Origin: G963674505 sp964575975 | GTDB lineage: Bacteria; Desulfobacterota; Desulfobacteria; Desulfobacterales; SKZT01 | Assembly: GCA_964575975.1 (NCBI GenBank) | Contig: CAZNTU010000020.1 | Coordinates: 1-44,017 of the forward strand | DNA: 44,017 bases | Direction of reading: 5' to 3' | Part shown: in pieces, positions 32,218-41,360 of the stretch | Numbering within the stretch: the stretch's first letter is position 1 | Layout: each line of letters opens with the position of its first letter | Position numbers and translations under genes: made by a program | Notes under the pieces: generated by a model | Seen by the model: only the letters and a program-made list of their open reading frames with translations | Told to the model about the DNA's origin: nothing | Databases searched by the model: none

Positions 32218-35169
32218 TCAACCTTCTCGCCTTTCCGGATTCTCCAGGAGGCTTTGTATCAGCATCGCGAATTCCGTCTCGTCATAGGGCTTGACCACGA
32301 ATCCGGAGGCTCCCAGCGAAGAGGCCTTTTTCCTGTGTTTCGACGCCGTTCTCGAGGTGAGCATAACTACGGGGATGCGCTTGAATTCGTCGTGGCTTTT
32401 TATGGCGCTCAAGCATTCGAAGCCGTTCATTCGCGGCATCTCTATGTCCAAAACGACGAGATCGCTTGTCTTTTCCCTCAACTTTTCGAGGGCGTCCATT
32501 CCGTTGACGGCCGTGCGTGTGGTCCATCCGCGGCTGGTTATCATCCTGGAAACCACTCCGCGAATGCTCACGGAATCGTCGACCACCAAGATTTCGGCAG
32601 GCGCGTCCTCGGTCCTGGTCCCTTTTTTCGGCGGCCTTTTCAAAAGGGATTTCGAAGCGGGCCTTAAAAGCTCGGGCGTATTTAATATGGGCGCGACCGA
32701 GCCGTCGCCCAAAATCACGCAACCGGCGACACCCGGAACATGTTTCAGATGGCTTCCCAGGCTCTTGACGACGACCTCCTTTTGTTCGATCAGTTCGTCG
32801 ACGAATATCGCCGCGCTTTCGTCTCCAAAACGGACCGACGCCGCCAGCGAACCGATTACGCTTGGAGGAAAAGCCAAATCCTTCGCATAGCCGTCCAAAA
32901 GCTCCTCCAGAAAAAACAGGGGCATTTCCTTTTCGCCGATGCGAACCCATCGTTTCGAATTCATTTTCACAAGCTCCGGGCCGATTCGAACGATTTCCCG
33001 GATTTCGCTGAGGGGAAACGCAAAGACTCTTCCGGCGGCCTTGAACAGAAACACGCGGGCGGACGCCAAAGTGAGGGGCAAAGCAATGATGAATTCGACG
33101 CCGCGCCCTTTTTGGGAAAAGACGCTCACATGGCCTTTCAGTTCGCGCACGTTTTCTCTGACGACGTCCAGTCCGACTCCCCTTCCCGAAATTTCGCCGA
33201 TTTCGCCGCTTGTGGAAAACCCCGGCCGGAATATGAAATCCGCGAGCATGTCCTCCGACGCGGAATCCGAGTCTCCGAAAAGCTCCTTCCATTCCTCCGA
33301 AGCCCGGATTGCATCGTAGTCTATCCCGGCACCGTCGTCCGAAACCTTGATCGCCACCAGGCTTCCCTCCCTGGACACGGAAAGCCTCAACATCCCCGAC
33401 TCCGGCTTGCCCAGCAGCTTGCGCTTTTCCGGCGATTCGATTCCGTGATCGACTGCGTTTCTCAAAAGATGCATCAAAGGGTCCGCGAGCTTTTCCCAAA
33501 CCAGGCGGTCCAATTCCGTCTTCTCCCCCGATATCGCCAACTCGGCTTTTTTACCGAGGGCGGCGCACGTTTCCGCGACGGTCCTTTTCAATCTGCGCGA
33601 CAGGACCGACATGGGAACCATCCTCACGCCCATGAGCCTGTCCCTAATTTCGCCCGAAACCACCTTCTGGCGGTCCAATCGCCCGTCCAAATCTCCGCAC
33701 GATTCCGACAAGCGGGCGGAAAGAGTCGCGACATCGACTGCGGATTCGTCCAGAGCACGCATCATGACGTTGAACTTGGAGTATCTGTCCAGTTCGAGAT
33801 CGTCGAAATCCTTGAAAAGCTCCGAACCGCTTGCTCCTTGACTCGACGCGACTCCGGAGAATTGCTCCAGCGCTTTTACTTCGAAACGGGAGTTCAGATC
33901 GCGGGCGAGATTCTTGAGACGTTCGCCGGCGATCTCCAGTTCTTCCGCAATGCCCGCGAGACTTGTCAATTCCTTTTCCAAGGCCCCGGACGCGATCATG
34001 ATCTCGCCCGCGAGATTGACCAGCCCGTCGATCTCCTCCATATCCACGCGCAAGAATCTTGAACGCGTTTGCCGAAGCGAGGCTTGTTCGTCCCGCCCGG
34101 GAACATCGACGACCGGGATGTCGGCGCAAACGGGAGGATCGAGAATGCTCGACGTCGATACCACGCCGGAACCGGAGACGTCGGATAACATATCTTCCTC
34201 GGAAATTTGGCATTCTTCCGAATCCGGTTCGGGTCCGATGATTTTGCCGGATTCGGCTTTGAATGCCAAGGCGAGTTCGTCCAACATTCCAGAGGGAAAT
34301 TTTTCGGGGCTTTCCAGGTAGCCTTCCAAGACACCGGCGGAGTCGGCGATCATTTTCACGATTTCGAGGTTTAGTTCCGAAGCCGATTCGAAAAGCCAAT
34401 CCAGAAGATCCTCCACCGCGTGGGCGAAACCGGAGAATTCCTTCAGACCAACGATGGCGCCGCTTCCTTTCAAAGTATGAACGCACCGCCTGAGCCTTCG
34501 GATTTTTTCCCGCGTCCCGACCGACAACTGCTCGGGTTCTTTCACGGTCTCGTTCAAATCGTCGAGGATTCGCCCGATCTCTTCGAGATGCTCGTCGGCC
34601 TCCTGGAAAAAGCCTTCCAAAAGCTCGTCCGGCATTCCGATATTTTGCGGCAAATCCTCCGCGTTCGCCTGGAACGCTCCGGAAACGCCATGCGCGGTAT
34701 CGCCCGTTTCCCCTTCGGTATCCGTATACGGGCAAGTACCTCTCGGCGCGTCGGTTTCTCCTGTTTCGCCGCCTTTGTCAACGGCGTCGAGCGCCTTCAA
34801 GGTCGATTTCAAAAATTTGCCGTCCTCGAGTCCCCCGTTTCGGCAGACTTGGCAGTACAGCCGGAAATTTCCGACAACCAACGACATCGCATCCAATACG
34901 GAGGAAGAAATCGCAAGGCGACCGTGGAGTATTTTTTCGACTGCGGTCTCCATCCGGCCGGCCATTTGACTAAGCTCCATGACGCCGACCAGGGCTGACG
35001 CCCCCTTGACCGTGTGGACCAGTCTTCGTATTTCCGAGAGGATTTTTTCCTTGTCGGGCCGTGCCGGATTGTCTTTCAGCTTTTGCAGGCCTTGAGACAG
35101 TTCAGGGACGTAGCCTTGAACCTCGTCGAAATATCCGGCCAGAATTTCGTTGGATAAGATTGCGCTCAT
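32218..35169 (-). CDS. cheA: Hybrid CheA histidine kinase with two Hpt domains and a receiver (ChpA/PixL-like)
   Basis: The 983-residue kinase has two histidine phosphotransfer domains (His52 in 'LVHTVKGAS' and His231 in 'CVHTLKGSG'), a dimerisation region, an ATPase domain with the N box 'LLRNAVDHGIE', 'DDGAGID', 'FRPGFSTS' and 'GRGVGLDVV', a CheW-like domain, and a C-terminal receiver with 'LVVLDIEMPRMNG'. The ATG at 35169 overlaps the cheW stop (ATGA), which decided the start over a TTG at 35196. Multi-Hpt CheA with an attached receiver is typical of type IV pilus or alternative-function pathways rather than flagellar chemotaxis. Confidence 0.95.
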   Translation of the reverse strand: MSAILSNEILAGYFDEVQGYVPELSQGLQKLKDNPARPDKEKILSEIRRLVHTVKGASALVGVMELSQMAGRMETAVEKILHGRLAISSSVLDAMSLVVGNFRLYCQVCRNGGLEDGKFLKSTLKALDAVDKGGETGETDAPRGTCPYTDTEGETGDTAHGVSGAFQANAEDLPQNIGMPDELLEGFFQEADEHLEEIGRILDDLNETVKEPEQLSVGTREKIRRLRRCVHTLKGSGAIVGLKEFSGFAHAVEDLLDWLFESASELNLEIVKMIADSAGVLEGYLESPEKFPSGMLDELALAFKAESGKIIGPEPDSEECQISEEDMLSDVSGSGVVSTSSILDPPVCADIPVVDVPGRDEQASLRQTRSRFLRVDMEEIDGLVNLAGEIMIASGALEKELTSLAGIAEELEIAGERLKNLARDLNSRFEVKALEQFSGVASSQGASGSELFKDFDDLELDRYSKFNVMMRALDESAVDVATLSARLSESCGDLDGRLDRQKVVSGEIRDRLMGVRMVPMSVLSRRLKRTVAETCAALGKKAELAISGEKTELDRLVWEKLADPLMHLLRNAVDHGIESPEKRKLLGKPESGMLRLSVSREGSLVAIKVSDDGAGIDYDAIRASEEWKELFGDSDSASEDMLADFIFRPGFSTSGEIGEISGRGVGLDVVRENVRELKGHVSVFSQKGRGVEFIIALPLTLASARVFLFKAAGRVFAFPLSEIREIVRIGPELVKMNSKRWVRIGEKEMPLFFLEELLDGYAKDLAFPPSVIGSLAASVRFGDESAAIFVDELIEQKEVVVKSLGSHLKHVPGVAGCVILGDGSVAPILNTPELLRPASKSLLKRPPKKGTRTEDAPAEILVVDDSVSIRGVVSRMITSRGWTTRTAVNGMDALEKLREKTSDLVVLDIEMPRMNGFECLSAIKSHDEFKRIPVVMLTSRTASKHRKKASSLGASGFVVKPYDETEFAMLIQSLLENPERREG

Positions 35170-35657
35170 CTGGAAAATCTGTTCATTCGAGGACAAGCGA
35201 GAAGCTTTCCCGCGTCCAGCATGTGGAATTCCCTTTTTTTGAAAACCGCCGTTTGCTCCACGTAATTATCCAGCAAGCCTCTTTTCCGGTCGATACCGTG
35301 CGAATAGTCTTGAAAAACGACGCCATGGCGGTCGGAGGACAATATCCCCAGGATTTTGTCTACGATCAGGCCGGTTTTCATGTCGCCGTTCTGTACGACG
35401 ATCAGTCTTTTTTTCTCGTGCGGTTCGCTTTTTCCCGGAAATTTTAGAAAGCCTTTCAAATCGACGATGGATACGATTTCTCCCCGGATATTGCCGACGC
35501 CCTTCAGCCAACCGGGAAGGTTCGGCAGAGGCGTTATGGCAGGAAGGTATCCGACTTCGGGAGAGGATGTAATCTTAACGGCCAGCTTGGTTCCGTCCAA
35601 GGTAAAGCAGACGAATTGCCTGCGGCTTTCGATATTCGCGTTAGGTGATCGGTTCAT
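35166..35657 (-). CDS. cheW: CheW-type adaptor protein
   Basis: The 163-residue protein consists of one CheW domain: 'FVCFTLDGTKLAV', 'LPNLPGWLKGVGNIRGEIV' and 'SIVDLKGFL', with the usual surface for linking CheA to receptors. It begins 1 base after the dual-receiver gene and overlaps cheA by 4 bases. It presumably joins the operon's receptor and kinase into a signalling array. Confidence 0.93.
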   Translation of the reverse strand: MNRSPNANIESRRQFVCFTLDGTKLAVKITSSPEVGYLPAITPLPNLPGWLKGVGNIRGEIVSIVDLKGFLKFPGKSEPHEKKRLIVVQNGDMKTGLIVDKILGILSSDRHGVVFQDYSHGIDRKRGLLDNYVEQTAVFKKREFHMLDAGKLLACPRMNRFSR

Positions 35658-35658
35658 G

Positions 35659-37374
35659 TCATGCCAAGTGCTTCTCGACCGTGGAAACGAGTTGCCGCGG
35701 ATCGAACGGTTTCGTGAGATAGGCCGTGGAACCCGCCAAGCGCCCTTTCATCTTGTTGATGAGTCCGTCCTTGCTGGTGAGCATGATTACGGGGATTTGC
35801 TTGAACTCCGGATTTCGCTTGATGACCGCCAATATCTCGTAGCCGTCCATCCGGGGCAAAACGATATCCAGCAGAATCAAGTCGGGTTTGTTCTCGCTCA
35901 AACGGCTCAAGGCCTCGAGACCGTCTCTGGCCTCGTGGATTTCCAGGCCCGTGTTGGCCAAGGCCATGGAAATCACCTTTCGGGTGGTGGGACTGTCTTC
36001 CACCACCAATATGCTTTTTCGCGATTGTTGCTCGTTTGCGGTTTCCGGGACTTGAACGCCCCGAGTTGGGGATGTCTCCTCCAGTTCGGCTTCCGGCGTC
36101 TGGGAAGCGACGAACGAGGTCAAGACACCCAATTGTTTCGAAAAAAATTCGTTTGAAGAATCGAGCCTTACCGTCTCCTGCAAGTAGTGCAATGCCTTTT
36201 CCCACATTGGCATGTTGAAAAAGGCGATCGCCAGGTAATAATGGGCTTTGGCGTTGTACTCTTCGAGACAGACCCTTTGGAGGCGTTCCCTTGCCTGTCT
36301 GAGAATTTCCGCGCGACCGATGCCGACCGCCTTGAAGCCCGACCGGTGAACCGTCAGAAGGTTCATGCAGTTTGGACACTGGGGGGCGTACTTTCGTATG
36401 GCAGTCCAGCACAATGGGCAGTGACGGATGGTTTCTTCGTCTATAAGTCTAACGGAAAGCGCAAATTTACGGATCTCTTCCCGAACTTCCGGGTCGGCTG
36501 GAGCTAAAAAGTTGGCGTTTTTCAAGGCCGTTTCCATCGCTTTTTTGCTCAAGGCCACCCTGGAATACCACAGCCAGCCGGTGAGGCTTCGAGGGTTCTT
36601 TTTCAAGTACTTTGAAAGTTTGTCGCGGGCTTTCATGAAATGGAGCCCCTCGGCGAGTCTGATGCCTTCGGACAGAAGCTCGTGGCCTTTTTCGACGCTC
36701 TCCGTTCCGCTTTCCTCCCCCGCCCTGTCGGCTTCCATGATCAACTGAACAAGGGAAGACTCCACGTTTTTTTCGCCCAAACGCCCGCCGATCATTATCT
36801 CGATACGGGGATTCTTCCAGCCAAACATCTTGACAGCCGCCTTGTCGCCGTAGAGGTCCCCATACCTGGCTTCCACCAGTTCGCCTCCGTCGAGAAACAT
36901 GTATCCGGTCCTTCCGCCCGAAAAAATTCTAAGGGATCTTGTTTTTTGCTCGACTTCGGCGATTTGAAGAAAGTTGGCGAGGCTGAAACCGCTCACGCAC
37001 CCGCTCGAGTTCCCTCCGGACGCTTCCCGAATGTGGTCGATCAGCGTGGGAAAATCCACGGGCTTTTCCAAAAACGGAAACGATCCCAGCCGATTTACCC
37101 CCTCCCTGACCTTGGCGTTGCCGAAACCGGTCAGAACGATCACGGGAATATCCCGATGCTCCCGGGACATGTAGGCGAGCAATTCGAAACCGTTCATGAC
37201 CGGCATGTGCAAATCGGTGACCACCACGTCCGGCCTCGCATCCTGGAGAATTTTGACCGCCTCCAATCCGTTTTCGGCCGTCATGACCTCGTACTCTCCT
37301 GACAAATCGGACAGTCCTTCTTGCAAAGAGGTCAGAAACGGCTGTTCGTCGTCCACCATCAACACTTTCTTCAC
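35659..37374 (-). CDS. Dual-receiver scaffold: REC, DUF4388/PATAN-like, zinc-TPR, REC
   Basis: The 571-residue protein begins with a receiver domain (Asp54 in 'VVVTDLHMP') and ends with a second ('LILLDIVLPRMDG', Lys in 'LTKPFD'). The first is followed by a DUF4388/PATAN-like segment (about 127-195) with 'SLANFLQIAEVEQKTRSL' and 'GYMFLDGGELVEARYGDLYG'. Next come TPR-like helices and a C4 zinc knuckle, CPLC...CPNC (about 317-334). REC-PATAN proteins accompany type IV pilus and phototaxis Che operons in cyanobacteria. The start is GTG at 37374, behind GGAG with 7-base spacing. It is the first gene of the operon. Confidence 0.9.
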   Translation of the reverse strand: MKKVLMVDDEQPFLTSLQEGLSDLSGEYEVMTAENGLEAVKILQDARPDVVVTDLHMPVMNGFELLAYMSREHRDIPVIVLTGFGNAKVREGVNRLGSFPFLEKPVDFPTLIDHIREASGGNSSGCVSGFSLANFLQIAEVEQKTRSLRIFSGGRTGYMFLDGGELVEARYGDLYGDKAAVKMFGWKNPRIEIMIGGRLGEKNVESSLVQLIMEADRAGEESGTESVEKGHELLSEGIRLAEGLHFMKARDKLSKYLKKNPRSLTGWLWYSRVALSKKAMETALKNANFLAPADPEVREEIRKFALSVRLIDEETIRHCPLCWTAIRKYAPQCPNCMNLLTVHRSGFKAVGIGRAEILRQARERLQRVCLEEYNAKAHYYLAIAFFNMPMWEKALHYLQETVRLDSSNEFFSKQLGVLTSFVASQTPEAELEETSPTRGVQVPETANEQQSRKSILVVEDSPTTRKVISMALANTGLEIHEARDGLEALSRLSENKPDLILLDIVLPRMDGYEILAVIKRNPEFKQIPVIMLTSKDGLINKMKGRLAGSTAYLTKPFDPRQLVSTVEKHLA

Positions 37375-37532
37375 GGGAATTCTCCGCTTTCCGCGTTTAC
37401 ACCTTTATAGAAACACATGCGACACTCTGCGATACGCAGTTCGAGCACCGACTTGCAAGGCCGATTTAATCTCAAGAAAGTTTGCCGAATGTTAGGAAGC
37501 GATTAATAAAACGTTTAAAGTTCTTTGTGAAA

Positions 37533-37557
37533 GAAGCGACGTACGGCAGGTCGCTTC
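37533..37557. repeat. 8-bp perfect inverted repeat upstream of the che operon
   Basis: GAAGCGAC (37533-37540) and GTCGCTTC (37550-37557) flank a 9-base spacer. It lies about 160 bases before the che operon start, in a 270-base gene-free region with no other recognisable element. It may be an operator or a terminator remnant. Confidence 0.45.
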
Positions 37558-37647
37558 CCGATGTCATATTCGAACCGAGTTCTGCTTCCATTGCGGTTTT
37601 GCCCATGGCAGGAAATTAGTTGGCGAGGATGCCGGATACGGCTCGAT

Positions 37648-37839
37648 TCAAAAAACTTTTGCTCCGGATTCCTCCTTGTCCGCAGAATTCCGCAATTCGA
37701 TAGGCACTGTTTCGTGAATTCGTTCGTTACGCAATCTCTCTTTTAGTCGATCTCCTCCAAGATCAATGCATAACCGCCTAAGTTCGCCGGCTTTTTTGAT
37801 TCTTGTCGTCACGGCATGCGGACTCATTTCAATCTTCAT
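37648..37839 (-). CDS. Small protein coupled to the nucleotidyltransferase remnant
   Basis: The 63-residue protein begins 'MKIEMSPHAVTTRIKKAG' behind GGAGG and overlaps the preceding fragment by 11 bases. It is basic and helical. From its position it looks like the partner of a two-gene nucleotidyltransferase cassette. I do not recognise the family. Confidence 0.55.
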   Translation of the reverse strand: MKIEMSPHAVTTRIKKAGELRRLCIDLGGDRLKERLRNERIHETVPIELRNSADKEESGAKVF

Positions 37840-38128
37840 TTATTATACCCTCCAATCTTTTTATATCATCCCGATCCTGACCGCTTGATCGCAGCGATTT
37901 AAGTTTGATCAGCCCTTTCGGGGATACGACCGGCAGCTCTCCCCGATCCCAGGACAGGATTTGTTTCGATGCCCAAACATCCTCGATTTCGGGTGTCACC
38001 AAAAGCATATCAAGCATCAAAGGTTCGTCCGAATCCGGCGAAATTTTGGTCAATCGATATATTCGAATTTTCCCGCCAATCAACTGCGGTTTGTCGCCGC
38101 GTTTGAAAAAATGCTTCGACAAAAACAA
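37829..38128 (-). pseudogene. C-terminal fragment of an AbiEii-like nucleotidyltransferase
   Basis: The frame encodes about 99 residues from a TTG at 38128; it stays open for about 60 more bases upstream but has no good start. It contains 'LMLDMLLVTPEIEDVWASKQ' and 'VVSPKGLIKLKSLRSSGQD', then 'DIKRLE', the C-terminal pattern of AbiEii/MNT-like nucleotidyltransferases. The catalytic GS..DxD motif, expected about 60-100 residues earlier, is absent, so the 5' part has been lost, perhaps by an upstream rearrangement. It may still be translated. Confidence 0.6.
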
Positions 38129-38206
38129 ACCAATGATGTTAATGAAATCGAGGCAAGAATGGTTTCGACCATCTTTTTACGGGAAAAAACGAAAAGGAGG
38201 GGTCCA

Positions 38207-39595
38207 ATGAGCCGGCAGACGCTTGAAAACGAATTTCGCCGCATACTCGGAAACGAGAACGTATTCGCCGAACCGGAGGATCGTCTGGCATATTCCTACG
38301 ACGCGGCGCCGCTCTCTCCGGTGGTGCCCGAGTTCGTGCTTCGGCCAACCACCGGTGTAGCGTTGGGGGAAGCGATCGGCCTGTGCGCCGAGAACCTGGT
38401 GCCCGTCACAGTAAGAGGCGCGGGCACCAATCTTTCCGGCGGGACGATTCCGTCGGAAAGAGGCGCGGTGATCGTCACGAACGGTTTGAACAAGATCGTC
38501 GAACTGAACCGGGAGGATATGTACGCCGTGGTACAGCCCGGGGTGGTCACGGCAAAACTGGCCGCGGCGGCCGAGGCCGCCGGTCTTTTCTATCCGCCGG
38601 ACCCGGGAAGCATGGCCGTATCCACGCTCGGGGGCAACGTGGCGGAAAACGCCGGTGGACTGAGGGGATTGAAATACGGGGTCACCAGGGACTACGTCAT
38701 GGGGACGACCTTTTTCGACGCCGAGGGCCGTTCGATCAAGACAGGCTCCAAAACGGTCAAGTGCGCCACCGGTTACAATCTGAACGGCCTCCTGGTCGGA
38801 TCGGAGGGCACTCTCGGAGTCTTCGAGCTGATCACACTGAAACTGATACCGCCTCCGGCCGCCAGAAAAGCCATGCTCGCCGTCTACGACGATCTGCAAA
38901 AAGCGTCGGAAACTGTCGCCGCCATCATCGCGAACCGTATCGTTCCCGCAACGCTGGAAATCATGGACAATTTCACGATCCGGGCGGTGGAATCCCATAG
39001 CGCGGCGGGTCTTCCTCTCGACGCAGAGGCGCTTCTGCTGATCGAGGTCGATGGCCATTCGGCGCAAGTGGAGGAGGAAGCGGAAAAGATCGAAAGGCTA
39101 TGCAACGAATTCGGCGCGAACAAGGTGAGGGTGGCCGAGGACGAGAGCGAACGCGACAAGGTCTGGGCCGCGCGAAGAAGCGCTCTGTCCGCGCTCGCGA
39201 AGCTAAAGCCCACCGTGGTTCTGGAGGACGCCACCGTGCCCCGGAGCAAAATCCCCTCCATGGTTACGGCCATTGGCGAAATCAGCCGCAAGTTCGACCT
39301 GCCCATCGGGACCTTCGGCCACGCGGGGGACGGCAATCTTCATCCCACCATTCTTACGGACAAGCGCGACAAGCAAGAATGGGAACGGGTAGAAGCCGCC
39401 ATCGAGGATATTTTCGACAGGGCGCTCTCTCTGGGCGGCACACTGTCCGGCGAGCACGGGACCGGAATCGCGAAAAGGCATTATCTGGCCAAGGAGACCA
39501 CCCGCGCCACCATTGCCTATTCCCGAAGCCTCAAAGAGGCGCTAGATCCCAACAACATCTTGAATCCCGGAAAAATCATCGGAGGCGGCTCATGA
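38207..39595 (+). CDS. FAD-linked 2-hydroxyacid (lactate/glycolate) dehydrogenase, GlcD-like
   Basis: The 462-residue protein has the VAO-type FAD-binding domain with 'VRGAGTNLSGG', 'PPDPGSMAVSTLGGN' and 'VGSEGTLGVFELIT', and the C-terminal cap motifs 'FGHAGDGNLHP' and 'SGEHGTGIAK'. GlcD/LldE-like enzymes oxidise D- or L-2-hydroxyacids and pass electrons to an iron-sulfur partner. The ATG at 38207 follows AAGGAGG at 38194-38200; the frame is open upstream but non-conserved. It overlaps the next gene by 4 bases. The actual substrate, lactate or glycolate, cannot be read from sequence. Confidence 0.93.
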   Translation: MSRQTLENEFRRILGNENVFAEPEDRLAYSYDAAPLSPVVPEFVLRPTTGVALGEAIGLCAENLVPVTVRGAGTNLSGGTIPSERGAVIVTNGLNKIVELNREDMYAVVQPGVVTAKLAAAAEAAGLFYPPDPGSMAVSTLGGNVAENAGGLRGLKYGVTRDYVMGTTFFDAEGRSIKTGSKTVKCATGYNLNGLLVGSEGTLGVFELITLKLIPPPAARKAMLAVYDDLQKASETVAAIIANRIVPATLEIMDNFTIRAVESHSAAGLPLDAEALLLIEVDGHSAQVEEEAEKIERLCNEFGANKVRVAEDESERDKVWAARRSALSALAKLKPTVVLEDATVPRSKIPSMVTAIGEISRKFDLPIGTFGHAGDGNLHPTILTDKRDKQEWERVEAAIEDIFDRALSLGGTLSGEHGTGIAKRHYLAKETTRATIAYSRSLKEALDPNNILNPGKIIGGGS

Positions 39596-40905
39596 CGGAT
39601 ATGCGCGCGTTGGCGCTAATGACGAGGGATTTGGAGGACCAACTGGTTCGATGCATGCGTTGCGGCATGTGCCAGTCGGTATGTCCGTTGTACGAGCAGA
39701 CCGGCCGGGAAACCGACGTGGCCCGGGGCAAGCTGGCCTTGCTCGACGGCCTTATGAACGAGATGTTCGCGGACCCGAAAGGGACCAAGGAGCGCCTCGA
39801 CAAATGTCTCCTTTGCGGCTCGTGCGCCGCCAACTGCCCCAGCGGCGTTAGCGTCATGGAAATTTTTCTGAAGGCTCGAGCCATTCTCGCAGGATACGTC
39901 GTGCTTCCCAAAGCCAAAAGGATTGCCCTCCGGGGCATGCTCGCGCATCCGGGAATCTTCGACAAGATCGCGGAAATAGGAACGGGTTTTCAGAAAATCT
40001 TTACAAAGCCCGCGAACAAAGTGATTGGGACTTCGTGCGGAAGAATCCACGCGCCGCTCGTCGCCGGGCGGCATTTCAAACCGCTGGCGCGCAGGCCTTT
40101 TCACAAGACGGTCCCCTCTTTGGACACGCGCGACGGAAAAAAGACCCTGAAAGCCGGTTTTTTCGTGGGATGCCTGATCGACAAGTTCTTTACCGAAGTG
40201 GGACGCGCTACCGTCAAGGCGCTGGAATACCACGACGTGGGAATATTCGTTCCGCCAGGTCAGGGGTGCTGCGGAATCCCGGCCCTCTCCTCAGGCGATC
40301 TGCCCACGTTCCAGAAACTTTTGCTCCACAATCTCGAGCTTTACGAAGACGAAGATGTCGACGTGCTTCTGACCGCCTGCGCGACATGCACCATGACCAT
40401 AAAGGAGGTGTGGCCCAAATTCGCGCCCGCTCTTCCCGCAAAAAGACTCGAGACGCTCAAGGCTCTGTGCGAAAAAACCGCCGACATATGCGAGTTCCTG
40501 GTCAAGCGCGCGGGGGTCCAGGCCAACGGCACGACCGAATCCCATGGAGACGATCCCGTCCCGGTGACCTATCACGATCCTTGCCATCTGAGAAAATCGT
40601 TGGGCATTTTCAAGGAACCGCGAACGATCGTCAAGGCCTCCAAAGGGTACCGCTTGACCGAGATGTCCCAGGCGGACAAGTGCTGCGGCATGGGCGGAAG
40701 CTTCAACCTGCAATACTACGAGATTTCCCGCAGGATCGGACAGCTGAAAAGGGACAATATCGCGAACTCCGGAGCTAAGATCGTCGCCACCGGATGTCCC
40801 GCGTGCATGACCCAAATTTCCGACATGCTGTCCTCGGCCGGGCTGAGAATCGCCGTGAAACACCCGGTCGAACTTTACGCGGAATCGATAGAACGCAACT
40901 CATAA
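39592..40905 (+). CDS. Iron-sulfur subunit of 2-hydroxyacid dehydrogenase, GlcF-like
   Basis: The 437-residue protein has two [4Fe-4S] ferredoxin motifs, CMRCGMCQSVCP and CLLCGSCAANCP, and two CCG domains (CCGIPA near 224; CCGMGGSFN near 365) with paired Cys of the HdrB/GlcF type. It would accept electrons from the flavoprotein upstream and feed the respiratory chain or a heterodisulfide-like acceptor. The ATG at 39592 overlaps the GlcD stop (ATGA), behind GGAGG. Earlier starts in this frame lie inside GlcD and were rejected. Confidence 0.93.
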   Translation: MTDMRALALMTRDLEDQLVRCMRCGMCQSVCPLYEQTGRETDVARGKLALLDGLMNEMFADPKGTKERLDKCLLCGSCAANCPSGVSVMEIFLKARAILAGYVVLPKAKRIALRGMLAHPGIFDKIAEIGTGFQKIFTKPANKVIGTSCGRIHAPLVAGRHFKPLARRPFHKTVPSLDTRDGKKTLKAGFFVGCLIDKFFTEVGRATVKALEYHDVGIFVPPGQGCCGIPALSSGDLPTFQKLLLHNLELYEDEDVDVLLTACATCTMTIKEVWPKFAPALPAKRLETLKALCEKTADICEFLVKRAGVQANGTTESHGDDPVPVTYHDPCHLRKSLGIFKEPRTIVKASKGYRLTEMSQADKCCGMGGSFNLQYYEISRRIGQLKRDNIANSGAKIVATGCPACMTQISDMLSSAGLRIAVKHPVELYAESIERNS

Positions 40906-40922
40906 TTCGCGAGGAGGTCGCC

Positions 40923-41261
40923 ATGAAAATCGATTGGGCTTTGCTCAGAAAAGGATGAAAGACCTGCCGGAAAACCCAAGAGTATCTTGCGGAAAAACAG
41001 GTCGGGTTCGGCGAAGTCGTAGAAGCGAGAAAGGTCGGCTTCGAAAAGGAGGAGGCCTGGAAAATCTTGAAGCAGACCAAGACGGTCCACACTGCAAAGG
41101 GAAAGAAATTCGAATCCCGGTCTCCCACCGAGGAAAACAAGGAAAAAATTTTAAAGGCTGCGTTAGGGCCTTCCGGAACGTTGAGAGCCCCTACCCTGCG
41201 ATTCGGGGACGACATTTTCGTGGGCTTTCACACGGATCTGTACGACCGCTTTTTCAAATAG
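40923..41261 (+). CDS. ArsC/thioredoxin-fold selenoprotein (UxxC), in-frame UGA at 40956
   Basis: From the ATG at 40923, with AGGAGG at 40913, the frame reads 11 codons, then TGA (40956-40958), then on to TAG at 41259-41261. Reading UGA as selenocysteine gives 112 residues with 'LRKGUKTCRKTQEYL', the redox motif UxxC of an ArsC/Spx-like thioredoxin fold, and a cis-proline-like 'LRAPTLRFGDD' near the C-terminus. Codon use is coding-like on both sides of the TGA, and a SECIS-like hairpin follows. Ordinary gene callers would start it late or skip it. It lies 17 bases after the GlcF-like stop. It is likely a redox protein; its substrate is unknown. Confidence 0.85.
40956..41003 (+). promoter_or_regulatory. 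Bacterial SECIS-like element downstream of the UGA
   Basis: Pairings are GACCTG (40961-40966) with CAGGTC (40998-41003), CCG (40967-40969) with CGG (40990-40992), and CAAGA (40977-40981) with TCTTG (40985-40989), closed by a GTA loop (40982-40984). The apical loop is 23 bases after the UGA, within the 16-37 range known for bacterial SECIS elements, and contains G and U. Confidence 0.6.
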
Positions 41262-41360
41262 CTCCCACGAAACGCAAAATATAAACCGATCTTGCATAGG
41301 ACGATGAAAATCTTTTCTGTCAGAACGGTCCGACTTGTCCGACAGTCGCCTCCGAAAACG

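Noticed and set aside
32740..34062. A 440-codon + strand frame opposite cheA
   Set aside because: Shadow of the GC-rich kinase gene, with no start site or recognisable fold.
37375..37647. A tRNA or small RNA before the che operon
   Set aside because: A T-loop-like TTCGAA was seen but no cloverleaf stems could be formed around it.
37961..38206. Upstream extension of the GlcD-like gene
   Set aside because: The extra residues are not family-like, and AAGGAGG directly precedes the ATG at 38207.
40956..40958. Treating the TGA as a real stop or a frameshift pseudogene
   Set aside because: The frame needs no base change, U aligns with a redox cysteine position, codon bias continues and a SECIS-like hairpin follows. 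It remains a prediction.
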